Counted from the stretch's first letter, positions 8,880 to 16,855 are shown. The stretch is 33,627 nt of DNA from an uncultured Clostridia bacterium (GCA_905235455.1 CAJOLL010000012.1:1-33627); one strand, 5' to 3'. A program made the numbers and translations. The notes: generated by a model not told the origin, from the sequence alone.

Positions 8880-10490
8880 ATGCGTACGTTATTGATTTTG
8901 CTGCGCACGGAGTTCCTCTCTCTGGTCAACAGCGCGAATAGAAAAGGGAAGACGCCGTTCATCGTAGCGGCGGTCCTGCTTGCCATCCTGAGCATTTTTA
9001 TAATTGGCATGTTCGGCTTCATCGGAGCATCGACTGCGAGTATTCTGGTGGATAAGGGTCTTTCTGAGTTTGCGGTATTTTTTTCACTTTCTCTTAGCAT
9101 GATCATCGCGCTGATGTTCGGAGTGATGAACTCGACAAGAGATGCCAGATCAAATGATACCGATATGCTTCTTTCGATGCCGATCCCGAAGTCGAGCATC
9201 GTTATCTCGAAGCTTCTCGGAATGTATCTTCTTGATGTGCTCTGCGCGGCGGTCATGATCCTTCCGAGTACGTTCATCATCTGCCGGAGAGGGCCGGGTA
9301 ACGGTGCACTTTTTATGAGAAGTACGCTGATCGTTTTCCTCGTCCCGGCGATCCCGCTCTTTATTTCACTTCTCGTCGGATCACTTATTTCTTATCTCAG
9401 AAAGGTAACCAAATTCGGGCAGCTCGCGGCGATATTCCTGTCATTTGCCGTGCTTATGGCCTATATGATCGTCGTCCCGAATCTCTCCAGCTATGCGGAG
9501 AAACTGGATATCACCCCGGCAGAGGCTCTGAGTAAAATGAAGATGATCCCGCCGTTTTACTGGATCACGGAGGCGGTCTATAGCGGGGATGCGCTGTGCC
9601 TCCTTCTGACCTTGCTGATCACCCTGATCCCGATGGCGCTGGCAGTATATATCCACGCAAGAGGTTTGAATGGTGTGGACTTCCATGCGGATAACTCGAA
9701 GAAGACACGCACGTACAAGACGGCTTCTCCGAGAAAAGCGGTCATCTCTATGGAGTTTAGGAGATACTTCTCTTCCGTGAACTACATTATGAATACGATG
9801 ATCGGTTCGCTCTTCCTTGTAGCAGCTACTGTATTTCTGCTCGTCAAGGGAATGCCGACGATTTCGGTCAATGAAGCAGTGGAAATGAATGGTGAAACGA
9901 TCTATATTGCGTCGAAATTCAGTGGCGCTGCCTGGGCGCTGATATGGGCGATAATGATCATGTTCTTTGCATCGATCACCTATACCACCCCGCCGTCCGT
10001 CTCCCTGGAAGGAAAGCGGATCTGGCTGAATAAGTCGCTTCCGATCAGCACGAGAGACATTCTGGTTTCGAAGCTTGCAGTAAGTGTTCTGATCTTTCAG
10101 CCGATCTCGATCATCTGCAGTATCGTCCTGTCGATCATTTCCGAATGCGGGATCGCCGGATGCATCTTTCTGATCGTGCTGACGTCGCTTGCGCACCTTC
10201 TGTTTTCGATGGTCGGTCTGATCTTCGGCCTGGTATTCGTCCGTCTGGACTGGACCAACGAGGCGCAGGTCATCAAGAGCGGTATGGCGCTGATCATCAC
10301 CATGATCGTCAATTTTATCCTGGCGCTTTTCCTCTCCATCGGACTTTTCATCGCTATCGTTATCGGTGGAAATGCAGTCATCTTCGGAGCTTTCGCAGGG
10401 GAAATCATCCTCATCGGAGGACTTTGCATCGGTGCATATGCTATAATTACTCACTACGGGGTGAAAAAATATGAATCGCTGAACGGCTGA
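8880..10490 (+). CDS. ABC-2 type exporter permease
   Basis: Polytopic membrane protein of 536 residues with about twelve hydrophobic segments, for example residues 28-48, 60-80, 108-130, 145-165 and 178-200, then another group from residue 300 on. This is two six-helix halves in one chain, rather than the single six-helix ABC-2 permease. The two halves are joined by a basic segment (HADNSKKTRTYKTASPRKAVISMEFRRYFSS). Motifs such as DTDMLLSMPIPKSSIVISKLLG and KRIWLNKSLPISTRDILVSKLA, one per half, are the cytoplasmic coupling-helix regions typical of such exporters. It is coupled to the ATPase by 3 bp, so the two form one transporter. Substrate unknown. Confidence 0.85.
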   Translation: MRTLLILLRTEFLSLVNSANRKGKTPFIVAAVLLAILSIFIIGMFGFIGASTASILVDKGLSEFAVFFSLSLSMIIALMFGVMNSTRDARSNDTDMLLSMPIPKSSIVISKLLGMYLLDVLCAAVMILPSTFIICRRGPGNGALFMRSTLIVFLVPAIPLFISLLVGSLISYLRKVTKFGQLAAIFLSFAVLMAYMIVVPNLSSYAEKLDITPAEALSKMKMIPPFYWITEAVYSGDALCLLLTLLITLIPMALAVYIHARGLNGVDFHADNSKKTRTYKTASPRKAVISMEFRRYFSSVNYIMNTMIGSLFLVAATVFLLVKGMPTISVNEAVEMNGETIYIASKFSGAAWALIWAIMIMFFASITYTTPPSVSLEGKRIWLNKSLPISTRDILVSKLAVSVLIFQPISIICSIVLSIISECGIAGCIFLIVLTSLAHLLFSMVGLIFGLVFVRLDWTNEAQVIKSGMALIITMIVNFILALFLSIGLFIAIVIGGNAVIFGAFAGEIILIGGLCIGAYAIITHYGVKKYESLNG

Positions 10491-10569
10491 TGCATCTGCA
10501 AAAGCACTGGATGTGACAGACATGATCGGCACGATCCGGAAAACGCGCGCCCCGATAAAGGAGTATTCG

Positions 10570-11262
10570 ATGGACCTTTTTCGTCGGGCACAGGAACCGG
10601 AAAATCGGGAGCTAACCTGGATCAAACCATTCGATAACCGGATGGATGAGATTCTGCGGCTCAAGGAGAAATCCGAGACCTGTCCCAAAGAGATGAAAAA
10701 GGTCTTTCTGACGGCATGGGCCGAGCTGGCGTCGCAGGTGAAACTTCACCAGAAAGTCGCCTCCCAGATCGTTCAGTCCGGGCTTCCTTTATCCGTATAT
10801 TATAATGTTACGCTGAAAACAGATATGTCCTCGGGGACGATCGATTTCCTGATCATTTCCGATGAACTGATCGTCGCAGTGCTTTTCAAGACGAAAGAGC
10901 ATATCGAGTGGGACCGCTATGACACGAGATTTGCCAAGCTCCCGGCGATGAAAGAAGTGATTGCTGCAGAGGAGACGGCCTGCATGCTCGCAGACTGGCT
11001 GCAGGTGAGCCGCGCACTCTCGGCAAAGGAGATGGCGCGCGTGGTCCCGGTCCTCATCGACGAAGAGCAGGATGAGCTTAGCGCCAGTGCACATCCGATC
11101 GAGAGAAGTGAAGTATTTACAGGCATCAGTAAGGCACTGGCGGTCAATCCGGATGTCTTCGGAAAGTGGCTCGGCGAAAACTGCGAAGAATCTGAATTTC
11201 CTGTATTTGTCGGACAGCGTCTCCATCGGGTCACGGATGCGATCGATGGGGCGATCATCTGA
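10570..11262 (+). CDS. Hypothetical protein with a possible nuclease-like fold
   Basis: I do not recognise this 230-residue soluble protein. ATG 10570 is chosen over an in-frame ATG 57 bases upstream because AAAGGAG lies 6-7 bases before it. The core, about residues 75-112 (SVYYNVTLKTDMSSG, then TIDFLIISDELIVAVLFKTKE), has the strand pattern and the conserved-looking Asp of NERD or PD-(D/E)XK nuclease-related domains, but L105 stands where the acidic residue of E-x-K would be expected, so activity is doubtful. There is no signal peptide or membrane segment. It follows the ABC permease by 79 bp and may share its transcript. Confidence 0.75.
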   Translation: MDLFRRAQEPENRELTWIKPFDNRMDEILRLKEKSETCPKEMKKVFLTAWAELASQVKLHQKVASQIVQSGLPLSVYYNVTLKTDMSSGTIDFLIISDELIVAVLFKTKEHIEWDRYDTRFAKLPAMKEVIAAEETACMLADWLQVSRALSAKEMARVVPVLIDEEQDELSASAHPIERSEVFTGISKALAVNPDVFGKWLGENCEESEFPVFVGQRLHRVTDAIDGAII

Positions 11263-11330
11263 TAACTTCACAATTCACACTAAACAAAAAATGGGCAGAG
11301 ATATAGCAAAATACAGTATTTCAGGCCCTG

Positions 11331-11345
11331 CCGTTTACAAAACGG
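11331..11345. repeat. Short hairpin between the hypothetical gene and the SDR gene
   Basis: CCGTTT and AAACGG form a 6-bp stem around a 3-base loop. The sequence after it is A-rich rather than T-rich, so it is at best a weak terminator for the upstream gene. The rest of the 11263-11474 gap shows nothing I can name. Confidence 0.35.
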
Positions 11346-11474
11346 TCATAAAAAAGACGTAATATAGTCCGTTTGTTTTCTTGATTTCAATAAATTATTC
11401 ATTTGTTCCCTGCATAATGTAACCATAAGGTCGAGACAAGGAGACCGTAATTCCTAACAAAGGGGGACAAGAGG

Positions 11475-12512
11475 ATGACTCGGTATCTAGTTACCGGTGC
11501 CACCGGACAAATCGGCAACACTATCGTGAGAATGCTGCTGGATAACAATAAGCCTGTGCGCGTTCTCGTACACCCTGAAGAGGATACGACTCCTCTGGCA
11601 GGACTTCCCGTGGAAGTGAAATATGGCGATATCCTGGTAAAGGATTCCCTGAAAGATTTCTTTGATCTGGAAGATCCGCGTGATGCGATCCTGATCCATG
11701 CACACGAGAGAAACGTGATCTCCGAGAAGCAGGATCTGATGGTTCGAAAAGTAAACGTGCACGGCACGATGAACATCACCGACATCTGCGTAAAGAAAAA
11801 GATCGGTAAGCTGATCTACATCGGATCTGCAAGAGCGATCCCGCTGTCAGGCGATAAGAGCAAGCCGGTAAAAGACGTAGAGTTCTTCGACAGAAACAAA
11901 GTTGTTGGCGACTACGCGAAGTCAAAGGCGGAAGCGACCCAGTATATCCTGGACAAGGTCACACTGAACAATCTTAATGCAGTGATCCTTCTTCCGTCGC
12001 TGGTATTAGGACCTTATGAGTACGGTAACTCAGACATCATCTCGCTGATCCGGGATTACCTATCCGGTGACCTCAAGGTCAGTATCCCGGGCGGCGTAGA
12101 TTTTACCGACGTGCGTGACGTAGCTTCCGGTGTTCTGGAAGCCGCGGAAAACAGCCAGAAAGGAAAGTGCTACATCCTTTCTAACACCTACGTAAGTACG
12201 CAGGATTTCCTGCATAACCTGCATGAGATCACAGGTAGAGACGAAGTAACGAAGACAGTTCCGAATTGGCTTCTGAACGGTAAGGGCATCGCCCAGCTGT
12301 ATTACAAGATCACGAAGAAGACCAATCCGAAAGACAAATACGGACCGTTCATCTCGCCGGAACCGCTCTATGAGAGTGAGAATGCGAATACGGACCTGCA
12401 CTACGCACCGAGAGAACTTCGGGCATCGCTGGAAGATACGATCGACTGGGTAGAGCATACGAAGCCGGTGGATGCAGATCCGGCCGGAAAACAGAAGGCC
12501 AGCAATGGCTGA
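11475..12512 (+). CDS. NAD(P)-dependent epimerase/dehydratase (extended SDR)
   Basis: Extended short-chain dehydrogenase/reductase of 345 residues, probably cytoplasmic, acting on a sugar-nucleotide or small carbonyl/alcohol substrate. The Rossmann glycine motif TGATGQIG is at residues 7-14. The catalytic residues are visible as S118 in YIGSAR and Y147-x3-K151 in DYAKSK. A late PxxxxGP-like LVLGPYEYG and a substrate-binding C-terminal domain follow. AGGGGGAC lies about 7 bases before the ATG. The gene stands alone between two intergenic gaps and ends before a strong hairpin, so it is probably a single transcription unit. Context gives no pathway. Confidence 0.9.
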   Translation: MTRYLVTGATGQIGNTIVRMLLDNNKPVRVLVHPEEDTTPLAGLPVEVKYGDILVKDSLKDFFDLEDPRDAILIHAHERNVISEKQDLMVRKVNVHGTMNITDICVKKKIGKLIYIGSARAIPLSGDKSKPVKDVEFFDRNKVVGDYAKSKAEATQYILDKVTLNNLNAVILLPSLVLGPYEYGNSDIISLIRDYLSGDLKVSIPGGVDFTDVRDVASGVLEAAENSQKGKCYILSNTYVSTQDFLHNLHEITGRDEVTKTVPNWLLNGKGIAQLYYKITKKTNPKDKYGPFISPEPLYESENANTDLHYAPRELRASLEDTIDWVEHTKPVDADPAGKQKASNG

Positions 12513-12562
12513 TTAACTTAGAAGGACCTTCCTAAATATATACCTCTACTTCCTTGTTTCCT

Positions 12563-12594
12563 GAGGCTGTCCCATTACCCAACGGGGCAGCCTC
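12563..12594 (+). terminator. Hairpin, likely terminator of the SDR gene
   Basis: GAGGCTGTCCC (12563-12573) pairs with GGGGCAGCCTC (12584-12594), an 11-bp stem with one G-U pair and a 10-base loop. The tract after it (GACCCTTCTATAAC) is only modestly T-rich, so termination efficiency is uncertain. It lies in the 329-bp gene-free stretch 12513-12841. Apart from this hairpin and a candidate promoter at 12723-12753, I see nothing supportable in that stretch. Confidence 0.6.
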
Positions 12595-12722
12595 GACCCT
12601 TCTATAACATTTCATCAATATCTTCATCGCATTGAAACCGGCTGGGATGTGAGAAACTTTGTTATAATAATCGACCAGCTGATTGCCTGCAAGATGGAGG
12701 GATGACGATGAGAAACAGGTTG

Positions 12723-12753
12723 TTGAAGAAAGTGAGCCTTCTTGTGGTATAGT
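12723..12753 (+). promoter_or_regulatory. Candidate promoter for the hydrolase-CAT-nadA-mnmA run
   Basis: An extended -10 element, TG-G-TATAGT (12745-12753), has TTGAAG (12723-12728) 19 bp before TATAGT. A second TATAAT lies at 12761-12766. Transcription from here would give a leader of about 80 bases before the first start at 12842. The same TGTGGTATAGTA string precedes the secreted-protein gene at 22607. Confidence 0.5.
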
Positions 12754-12841
12754 AATAGGGTATAATGGTTGCGCGGGTCTTTCCCTCGGGGGAGGTGCGC
12801 GGCCGGAGTATGATTTTGATGGTTAAAGGAAGTGTTGTCTT

Positions 12842-13360
12842 ATGCCGAAGACGGCGATGCTTGTGGTCGATATGCAGAATGCTCTTATTCTGGAGCATCC
12901 GTACGATGAGAAACGACTGATCAAGACGATCTCCCAGATGGAGAAGATCTGCAGGGACAAGGGGATCGAAGTGATCTTTATCCGTCATGAGGATAATGCA
13001 CTGGTAAAAGGCGAGAGCGGCTTTGAGATCTATTCCCAGGTGGCTCCGAAAAACGGAGAGAAGATCTTCGACAAGCGGTATAACAGTGCTTTTCGAAAGA
13101 CAGGACTTCAGGAATATCTGAAAGAACAGGGCGTCGAGAGACTCATTATTACCGGTATGCAGACGGATTTCTGCGTGGATGCTACCATTAAGGTGGCTTT
13201 TGAGCTCGGATTTGATGTGATCGTTCCGCGTGGCGGACACACAACATTTGACAACCGCTATCTCTCCGGAGAAGAACTCTATCACTACTACAGCTACGAG
13301 ATCTGGAATCACCGCTATGCGCAAGTGATGTCCATCGATCATATTGAGGAGATCCTATGA
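12842..13360 (+). CDS. Isochorismatase-family cysteine hydrolase
   Basis: Cysteine hydrolase of the isochorismatase/nicotinamidase superfamily, 172 residues. The catalytic triad is visible as D10 in MLVVDMQNA, K78 in IFDKRYNSAF and C111 in GMQTDFCVDAT, with the cis-peptide region TGMQTDFCV intact. Such enzymes hydrolyse amides, for example nicotinamide, ureido compounds or N-carbamoyl substrates. Specificity cannot be read from these motifs. A nicotinamidase role would be attractive because a NAD biosynthesis gene lies two genes on, but that is inference. The gene ends 4 bp into the CAT-like gene, so they are translationally coupled. Confidence 0.9.
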   Translation: MPKTAMLVVDMQNALILEHPYDEKRLIKTISQMEKICRDKGIEVIFIRHEDNALVKGESGFEIYSQVAPKNGEKIFDKRYNSAFRKTGLQEYLKEQGVERLIITGMQTDFCVDATIKVAFELGFDVIVPRGGHTTFDNRYLSGEELYHYYSYEIWNHRYAQVMSIDHIEEIL

Positions 13361-14010
13361 AATCACAGTTTTTTACCTACGATCAGGCAACATGGCCGAG
13401 AGCCCAGCACTTCCATTACTATGCGAAGATGTTCCCGATGAACATCTCCCTGAACCGGAAGATCGACGTGACAGAGCTTCTGCCGGCAATCGAGAAAAAG
13501 GGATACCGTCAGGACTGCGTGTTCTACTACATGGTGACTCGTGCGATCAACAATCAGGGCGAGCTCAGCGTCGCTTACAAAGACGGCCAGATCGGCTGGT
13601 GGAACTACTTGAATCCGGCCTATCCGGTATTCCATGAGGACGATGCGACCAGTACGATCCTGTGGACAGAGTACGATGAGGACTTTCTGGTCTTCAACGA
13701 GAAGTTCCTGCAGGATCTCGAGAAATACGGCTCCAGCAAGGGCGTCTTTGCCATGAAGGGCATGCCGCCGACGAACAGCTATAATGTCTGCTTCAACCCG
13801 TGGTTCTCGTTTGACGGATTTTCTGTCGATCTCCATGAGATGAAGGACTATTTCTTCCCGACAGTGGATATGTGCAAGGTCGTCGAGGAGAACGGAAGAA
13901 AATATCTTCCGATCGCGATCACCGTGCATAAGGCGGCGACAGACCTGATCCACTTAAAGAAATTCTTCGACGACATCGAGAGTTATTTCCCGATGTTCAT
14001 CAACGACTAA
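13357..14010 (+). CDS. CatA-like acetyltransferase-fold protein with substituted catalytic His
   Basis: Homologue of type A chloramphenicol acetyltransferases (217 residues, the usual length). Family features include the N-terminal F-x-x-x-x-W/P-R-x-x-H-F/Y region, a W-x-S-F segment (NPWFSFDGFSVDL, residues 147-159), and LPIAITVHKAATDLIHL near the C-terminus. In active CATs this last stretch reads HHxxxDG, and the second His is the general base. Here it is H191-K192-A-A-T-D196, so the base is replaced by Lys. Chloramphenicol resistance should therefore not be assumed. It overlaps the hydrolase gene by 4 bp and precedes nadA by 14 bp. Confidence 0.85.
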   Translation: MKSQFFTYDQATWPRAQHFHYYAKMFPMNISLNRKIDVTELLPAIEKKGYRQDCVFYYMVTRAINNQGELSVAYKDGQIGWWNYLNPAYPVFHEDDATSTILWTEYDEDFLVFNEKFLQDLEKYGSSKGVFAMKGMPPTNSYNVCFNPWFSFDGFSVDLHEMKDYFFPTVDMCKVVEENGRKYLPIAITVHKAATDLIHLKKFFDDIESYFPMFIND

Positions 14011-14024
14011 AGCGAGGTACCCAT

Positions 14025-14942
14025 ATGACGGTTCGTGAACTGCAGGATGCGATCATCAAGGAAAAGAAGGAGCGTGATATCTGTATCTTAGTGCACGCAT
14101 ATCAGCGCCATGACATCTGGGAGGTCGCGGACTATATCGGCGATTCCTTCGGACTTGCTCAGGAGGCGGCAAAGGTCTCCGCGAAGAAAGTCATCATGTG
14201 CGGCGTCCGCTTTATGGCGGAGACGGTGAAGATGCTCTCTCCGGAAAAGCAGGTCTATCTGGCAAATCCGGTGGCAGGATGCCCGATGGCGGAACAGATC
14301 GAGCCGGAGATGCTCGCAGCACTAAAGGCTGAGAATCCGGATCACACCGTGGTTGCCTACATCAACACGACCGCGGAACTGAAGACGCTCTGCGATGTGG
14401 CGGTCACATCCTCTTCCGCAGTAAAGATCATCAACAATATCGATAACGACAAGATCCTTTTCGTACCGGACTGTAATCTCGGCGACTGGATCGGTAAGAA
14501 ACTTCCGAACAAGCAGATGAAGCTTGTCCATGGCGGATGCCCGACACATCTGCGTTTCACACAGAGAGATTTCGACCGGGCAAGAGAAGAACACCCGGAA
14601 GCGAAGATCCTGATCCATCCGGAGGCGAGACCTGAGTTCGTCGCACAGGCGGACTTCGTCGGATCCACCACAGAGATCATGGCATATGCAAAGAAGAGCG
14701 AGGATAAGGAGTTTATCATCGCGACAGAAAACAGTATTGTCGAGCATCTGCAATTCGACTGCCCGGAAAAGAGTTTCTACGCACTGTCCAAAGACTGCGT
14801 CTGCCACAACATGCAGGCGACGACGCTGGCAGATGTTTACCGTACCGTTTTGGGCATCGGCGGGGAAGAGATCCTCATGAGTGATGAGCTGATCCGCGAT
14901 TCCAGAAAGTGCATCGATGCGATGCTGGAACTCGGCAAATGA
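14025..14942 (+). CDS. nadA: Quinolinate synthase NadA
   Basis: Quinolinate synthase (305 residues), a [4Fe-4S] enzyme that condenses iminoaspartate with dihydroxyacetone phosphate in de novo NAD synthesis. The three cluster cysteines are visible as C86 in NPVAGCPMA, C172 in HGGCPTH, and C260 in CVCHNMQATTL (C258 is a less likely alternative). The start region ILVHAYQRHDIWEVADYIGDS is the expected N-terminal motif, with HAYQ where HYYQ is common. AGCGAGGTACCCAT precedes the ATG. The usual nadB and nadC partners are not in the window. The gene overlaps mnmA by ATGA. Confidence 0.95.
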   Translation: MTVRELQDAIIKEKKERDICILVHAYQRHDIWEVADYIGDSFGLAQEAAKVSAKKVIMCGVRFMAETVKMLSPEKQVYLANPVAGCPMAEQIEPEMLAALKAENPDHTVVAYINTTAELKTLCDVAVTSSSAVKIINNIDNDKILFVPDCNLGDWIGKKLPNKQMKLVHGGCPTHLRFTQRDFDRAREEHPEAKILIHPEARPEFVAQADFVGSTTEIMAYAKKSEDKEFIIATENSIVEHLQFDCPEKSFYALSKDCVCHNMQATTLADVYRTVLGIGGEEILMSDELIRDSRKCIDAMLELGK

Positions 14943-16009
14943 GCAGCGCCCTGATCGCCATGAGCGGCGGGGTGGACTCCTCGCTGGCAGCCAAGATCAT
15001 GCTGGAGCGGGGCTATGCCTGCACCGGCTGTACCATGAAGCTCTACAGCAATGACGATATCGTCGTCGCAAATCCCAAGACATGCTGTTCCCTGGATGAT
15101 GTCGAAGATGCCAGATCTGTCTGCATGCACCTCGGCATCCCTTACTATGTTTTTAATTTCCAGGATGAATTCAGGGAGAAAGTAATGGACAAGTTCGTGG
15201 ACTGCTATGAGCACGGACGCACGCCCAATCCCTGTATAGACTGCAACCGTTATCTCAAGTTCGGCAAGCTCTATGAACGCGCGAAGGTCCTCGGCTGCGA
15301 TGTGATCGTGACCGGCCACTATGCCAGGATCGAGGAGCGGGATGGCCGTTTCCATCTTCTAAAAGCACTCGACGAGACCAAAGATCAGAGCTATGTCCTT
15401 TATGCCCTGACGCAGGAGCAGCTGGCGCATACCGTGTTCCCGCTCGGCGATCTGAAGAAGACCGAGGTGCGCGAGATCGCAAAGGACGCCGGCATGGTCA
15501 ATGCGGAAAAAAGAGAGAGCCAGGACATCTGTTTCGTCCCGGACGGCGACTATGTCTCCTTTCTGAAGAAATATACGGGACATGAATATCCGGCAGGTGA
15601 TTTTGTAGATAAAGAAGGAAATGTCTTAGGCACCCATAAGGGTATCGTATGCTATACGCCCGGACAGAGAAGAGGACTGGGGCTGGCGCTTCCGGCGCCG
15701 ATGTACGTATCCCGGCTGGATGTGAAGAATAACCGGGTCATCCTGGTCTATGACGAAGATCTCCGAAACAACGAGGCCCTGATCGACGACGTCAACTGGA
15801 TCAGTGGAGAAGTTCCGACCGATCCGGTCCGCGTGCAGGCCAAGCTCCGCTACCATCAGAAAGAACAGTGGGCGACCGCACATCCTCTGGGAGACCGAAA
15901 AGTCCGCCTGGTATTCGATGAACCTATCCGCGCTATTAGCCCCGGACAGGCTGCTGTATTCTACAACGGCGACGAAGTCTTAGGCGGTGGCACCCTTATC
16001 CTCGAGTAA
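14939..16009 (+). CDS. mnmA: tRNA 2-thiouridine synthase MnmA, three-cysteine type
   Basis: tRNA-specific 2-thiouridylase (356 residues), which activates U34 of Lys, Glu and Gln tRNAs with ATP and inserts sulfur. The PP-loop SGGVDSS is at residues 9-15. The first catalytic motif reads TPNPCIDCN (C99, C102), and the second cysteine is C198 in SQDICFVPDGDY. Escherichia coli MnmA has Asp at the position of C99, so this protein has a Cys-x-x-Cys...Cys set. The start is the ATG overlapping the nadA stop (ATGA). An in-frame ATG ten codons upstream lies inside nadA and is less likely. A cysteine desulfurase gene is not adjacent. Confidence 0.95.
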   Translation: MSSALIAMSGGVDSSLAAKIMLERGYACTGCTMKLYSNDDIVVANPKTCCSLDDVEDARSVCMHLGIPYYVFNFQDEFREKVMDKFVDCYEHGRTPNPCIDCNRYLKFGKLYERAKVLGCDVIVTGHYARIEERDGRFHLLKALDETKDQSYVLYALTQEQLAHTVFPLGDLKKTEVREIAKDAGMVNAEKRESQDICFVPDGDYVSFLKKYTGHEYPAGDFVDKEGNVLGTHKGIVCYTPGQRRGLGLALPAPMYVSRLDVKNNRVILVYDEDLRNNEALIDDVNWISGEVPTDPVRVQAKLRYHQKEQWATAHPLGDRKVRLVFDEPIRAISPGQAAVFYNGDEVLGGGTLILE

Positions 16010-16010
16010 C

Positions 16011-16027
16011 CTTACATGCGATGTAAG
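16011..16027. promoter_or_regulatory. Predicted operator for the Bce-like response regulator
   Basis: CTTACAT and ATGTAAG form a perfect 7-bp inverted repeat around GCG, 1 bp after the mnmA stop and 57 bp before the exporter ATPase start. It contains TTACA-N5-TGTAA, very close to the TnACA-N4-TGTAA motif I recall for BceR-type regulators. A weak -35 (TGGTCT, 16028-16033) directly abuts it, with TACGAT (16051-16056) 17 bp further on. That is the layout of an activator-dependent promoter. Confidence 0.6.
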
Positions 16028-16056
16028 TGGTCTTTCTCCGATTCTTGTTTTACGAT
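16028..16056 (+). promoter_or_regulatory. Candidate activator-dependent promoter of the Bce-like operon
   Basis: TGGTCT (16028-16033) and TACGAT (16051-16056) are spaced by 17 bp and followed by the AAGGGAGGTG ribosome binding site of the exporter ATPase. The poor -35 box next to the dyad suggests that transcription needs the bound regulator. Confidence 0.4.
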
Positions 16057-16084
16057 GGTACCAGACAAGAAGGGAGGTGCATCT

Positions 16085-16855
16085 ATGCAGCCTGTTTTGA
16101 AAATAGAATCACTGAAGAAGTATTACGGGAAGGACGACAGCCAGACAAAGGCGCTCGACGGGATCAGCTTCCAGGTCATGCCGGGTGAATTTTTGGGGAT
16201 CATGGGTGCGTCCGGTTCCGGCAAATCCACTCTTTTGAACTGCATCGCCGCGGTCATTAAGCCGACTTCCGGATCGATCGAGATGGACGGGAAAGAGATC
16301 AGTAAGCTCTCCGGTTCGAAGCTCGCCGAGTATCGCGGAAAAGATATGGGATATATTTTCCAGAGCTTCGAGCTCATCGATAATCTGACCGGCAAGGAGA
16401 ATATCCTGCTTCCGGTATCGCTTCATGGCGGCAAAGAGAATGAGGACTCGGAGCGTTTCCGGAAGATCACGGAATATCTGGAAATCAAGGATATCCTCAA
16501 CAAGTTCCCGTCGCAGATGTCGGGTGGTGAGAAGCAGCGTATCGCGGCGGCCCGTGCCCTGATTCTGAACCCGGGCATGATTCTCTGCGATGAGCCGACC
16601 GGCGCTCTGGATTCGAAGAATGCAAAAGCACTGATGACGAAGCTCTCGGGCCTAAATTCCGAGGACGGATCGACCATCCTAATGGTCACGCATGACTCGA
16701 ATGCCGCTTCTTTCTGCAACCGGATTATGTTTATCCAGGACGGCAAACTCTTCCACGAACTTAGAAAAGAAGATGATGAGAGTCGCGAAAGTTTCTATGA
16801 CCGCATCCTGAAAGTGCTGGCACAGCTGGGAGGAGGATCTGCAAATGTTCTTTAA
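16085..16855 (+). CDS. BceA-like ABC transporter ATPase
   Basis: ATPase (256 residues) of the MacB/LolD/BceA group, which powers mechanotransmission-type ABC systems that relieve peptide antibiotic stress rather than simple export. Walker A is GASGSGKST, the signature is MSGGEKQRIAAARAL, Walker B is MILCDEPTGALD, and the H-loop is MVTHDSNAA. The frame is open 23 codons upstream, but ATG 16085 has AAGGGAGGTG about 7 bases ahead. The last 11 bp overlap the permease gene, a typical coupling of the two subunits. The extra C-terminal tail (KEDDESRESFYDRILKVL) follows the ATPase core. Confidence 0.92.
   Translation: MQPVLKIESLKKYYGKDDSQTKALDGISFQVMPGEFLGIMGASGSGKSTLLNCIAAVIKPTSGSIEMDGKEISKLSGSKLAEYRGKDMGYIFQSFELIDNLTGKENILLPVSLHGGKENEDSERFRKITEYLEIKDILNKFPSQMSGGEKQRIAAARALILNPGMILCDEPTGALDSKNAKALMTKLSGLNSEDGSTILMVTHDSNAASFCNRIMFIQDGKLFHELRKEDDESRESFYDRILKVLAQLGGGSANVL

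Noticed and set aside
9441-10688. Minus-strand open frame of 415 codons opposite the ABC permease
   Set aside because: The translation is very rich in Arg, Asp, His and Gln with no recognisable domain, and the plus strand encodes a membrane protein matched to its ATPase partner.
11291-11362. Possible 23-codon ORF starting MGRDIAKYS between the hypothetical and SDR genes
   Set aside because: No ribosome binding site precedes the ATG (the upstream bases are A-rich), and there is no similarity or context to support it.
12513-12841. Riboswitch or T-box upstream of the hydrolase-nadA-mnmA run
   Set aside because: No T-box core (AGGGTGG-like) and no conserved riboswitch elements were recognised; only a terminator-like hairpin and a promoter are supportable.
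13357-14010. Calling the CAT-like gene a chloramphenicol resistance gene
   Set aside because: The catalytic His is replaced by Lys, and the gene sits in a metabolic operon with no sign of transfer.
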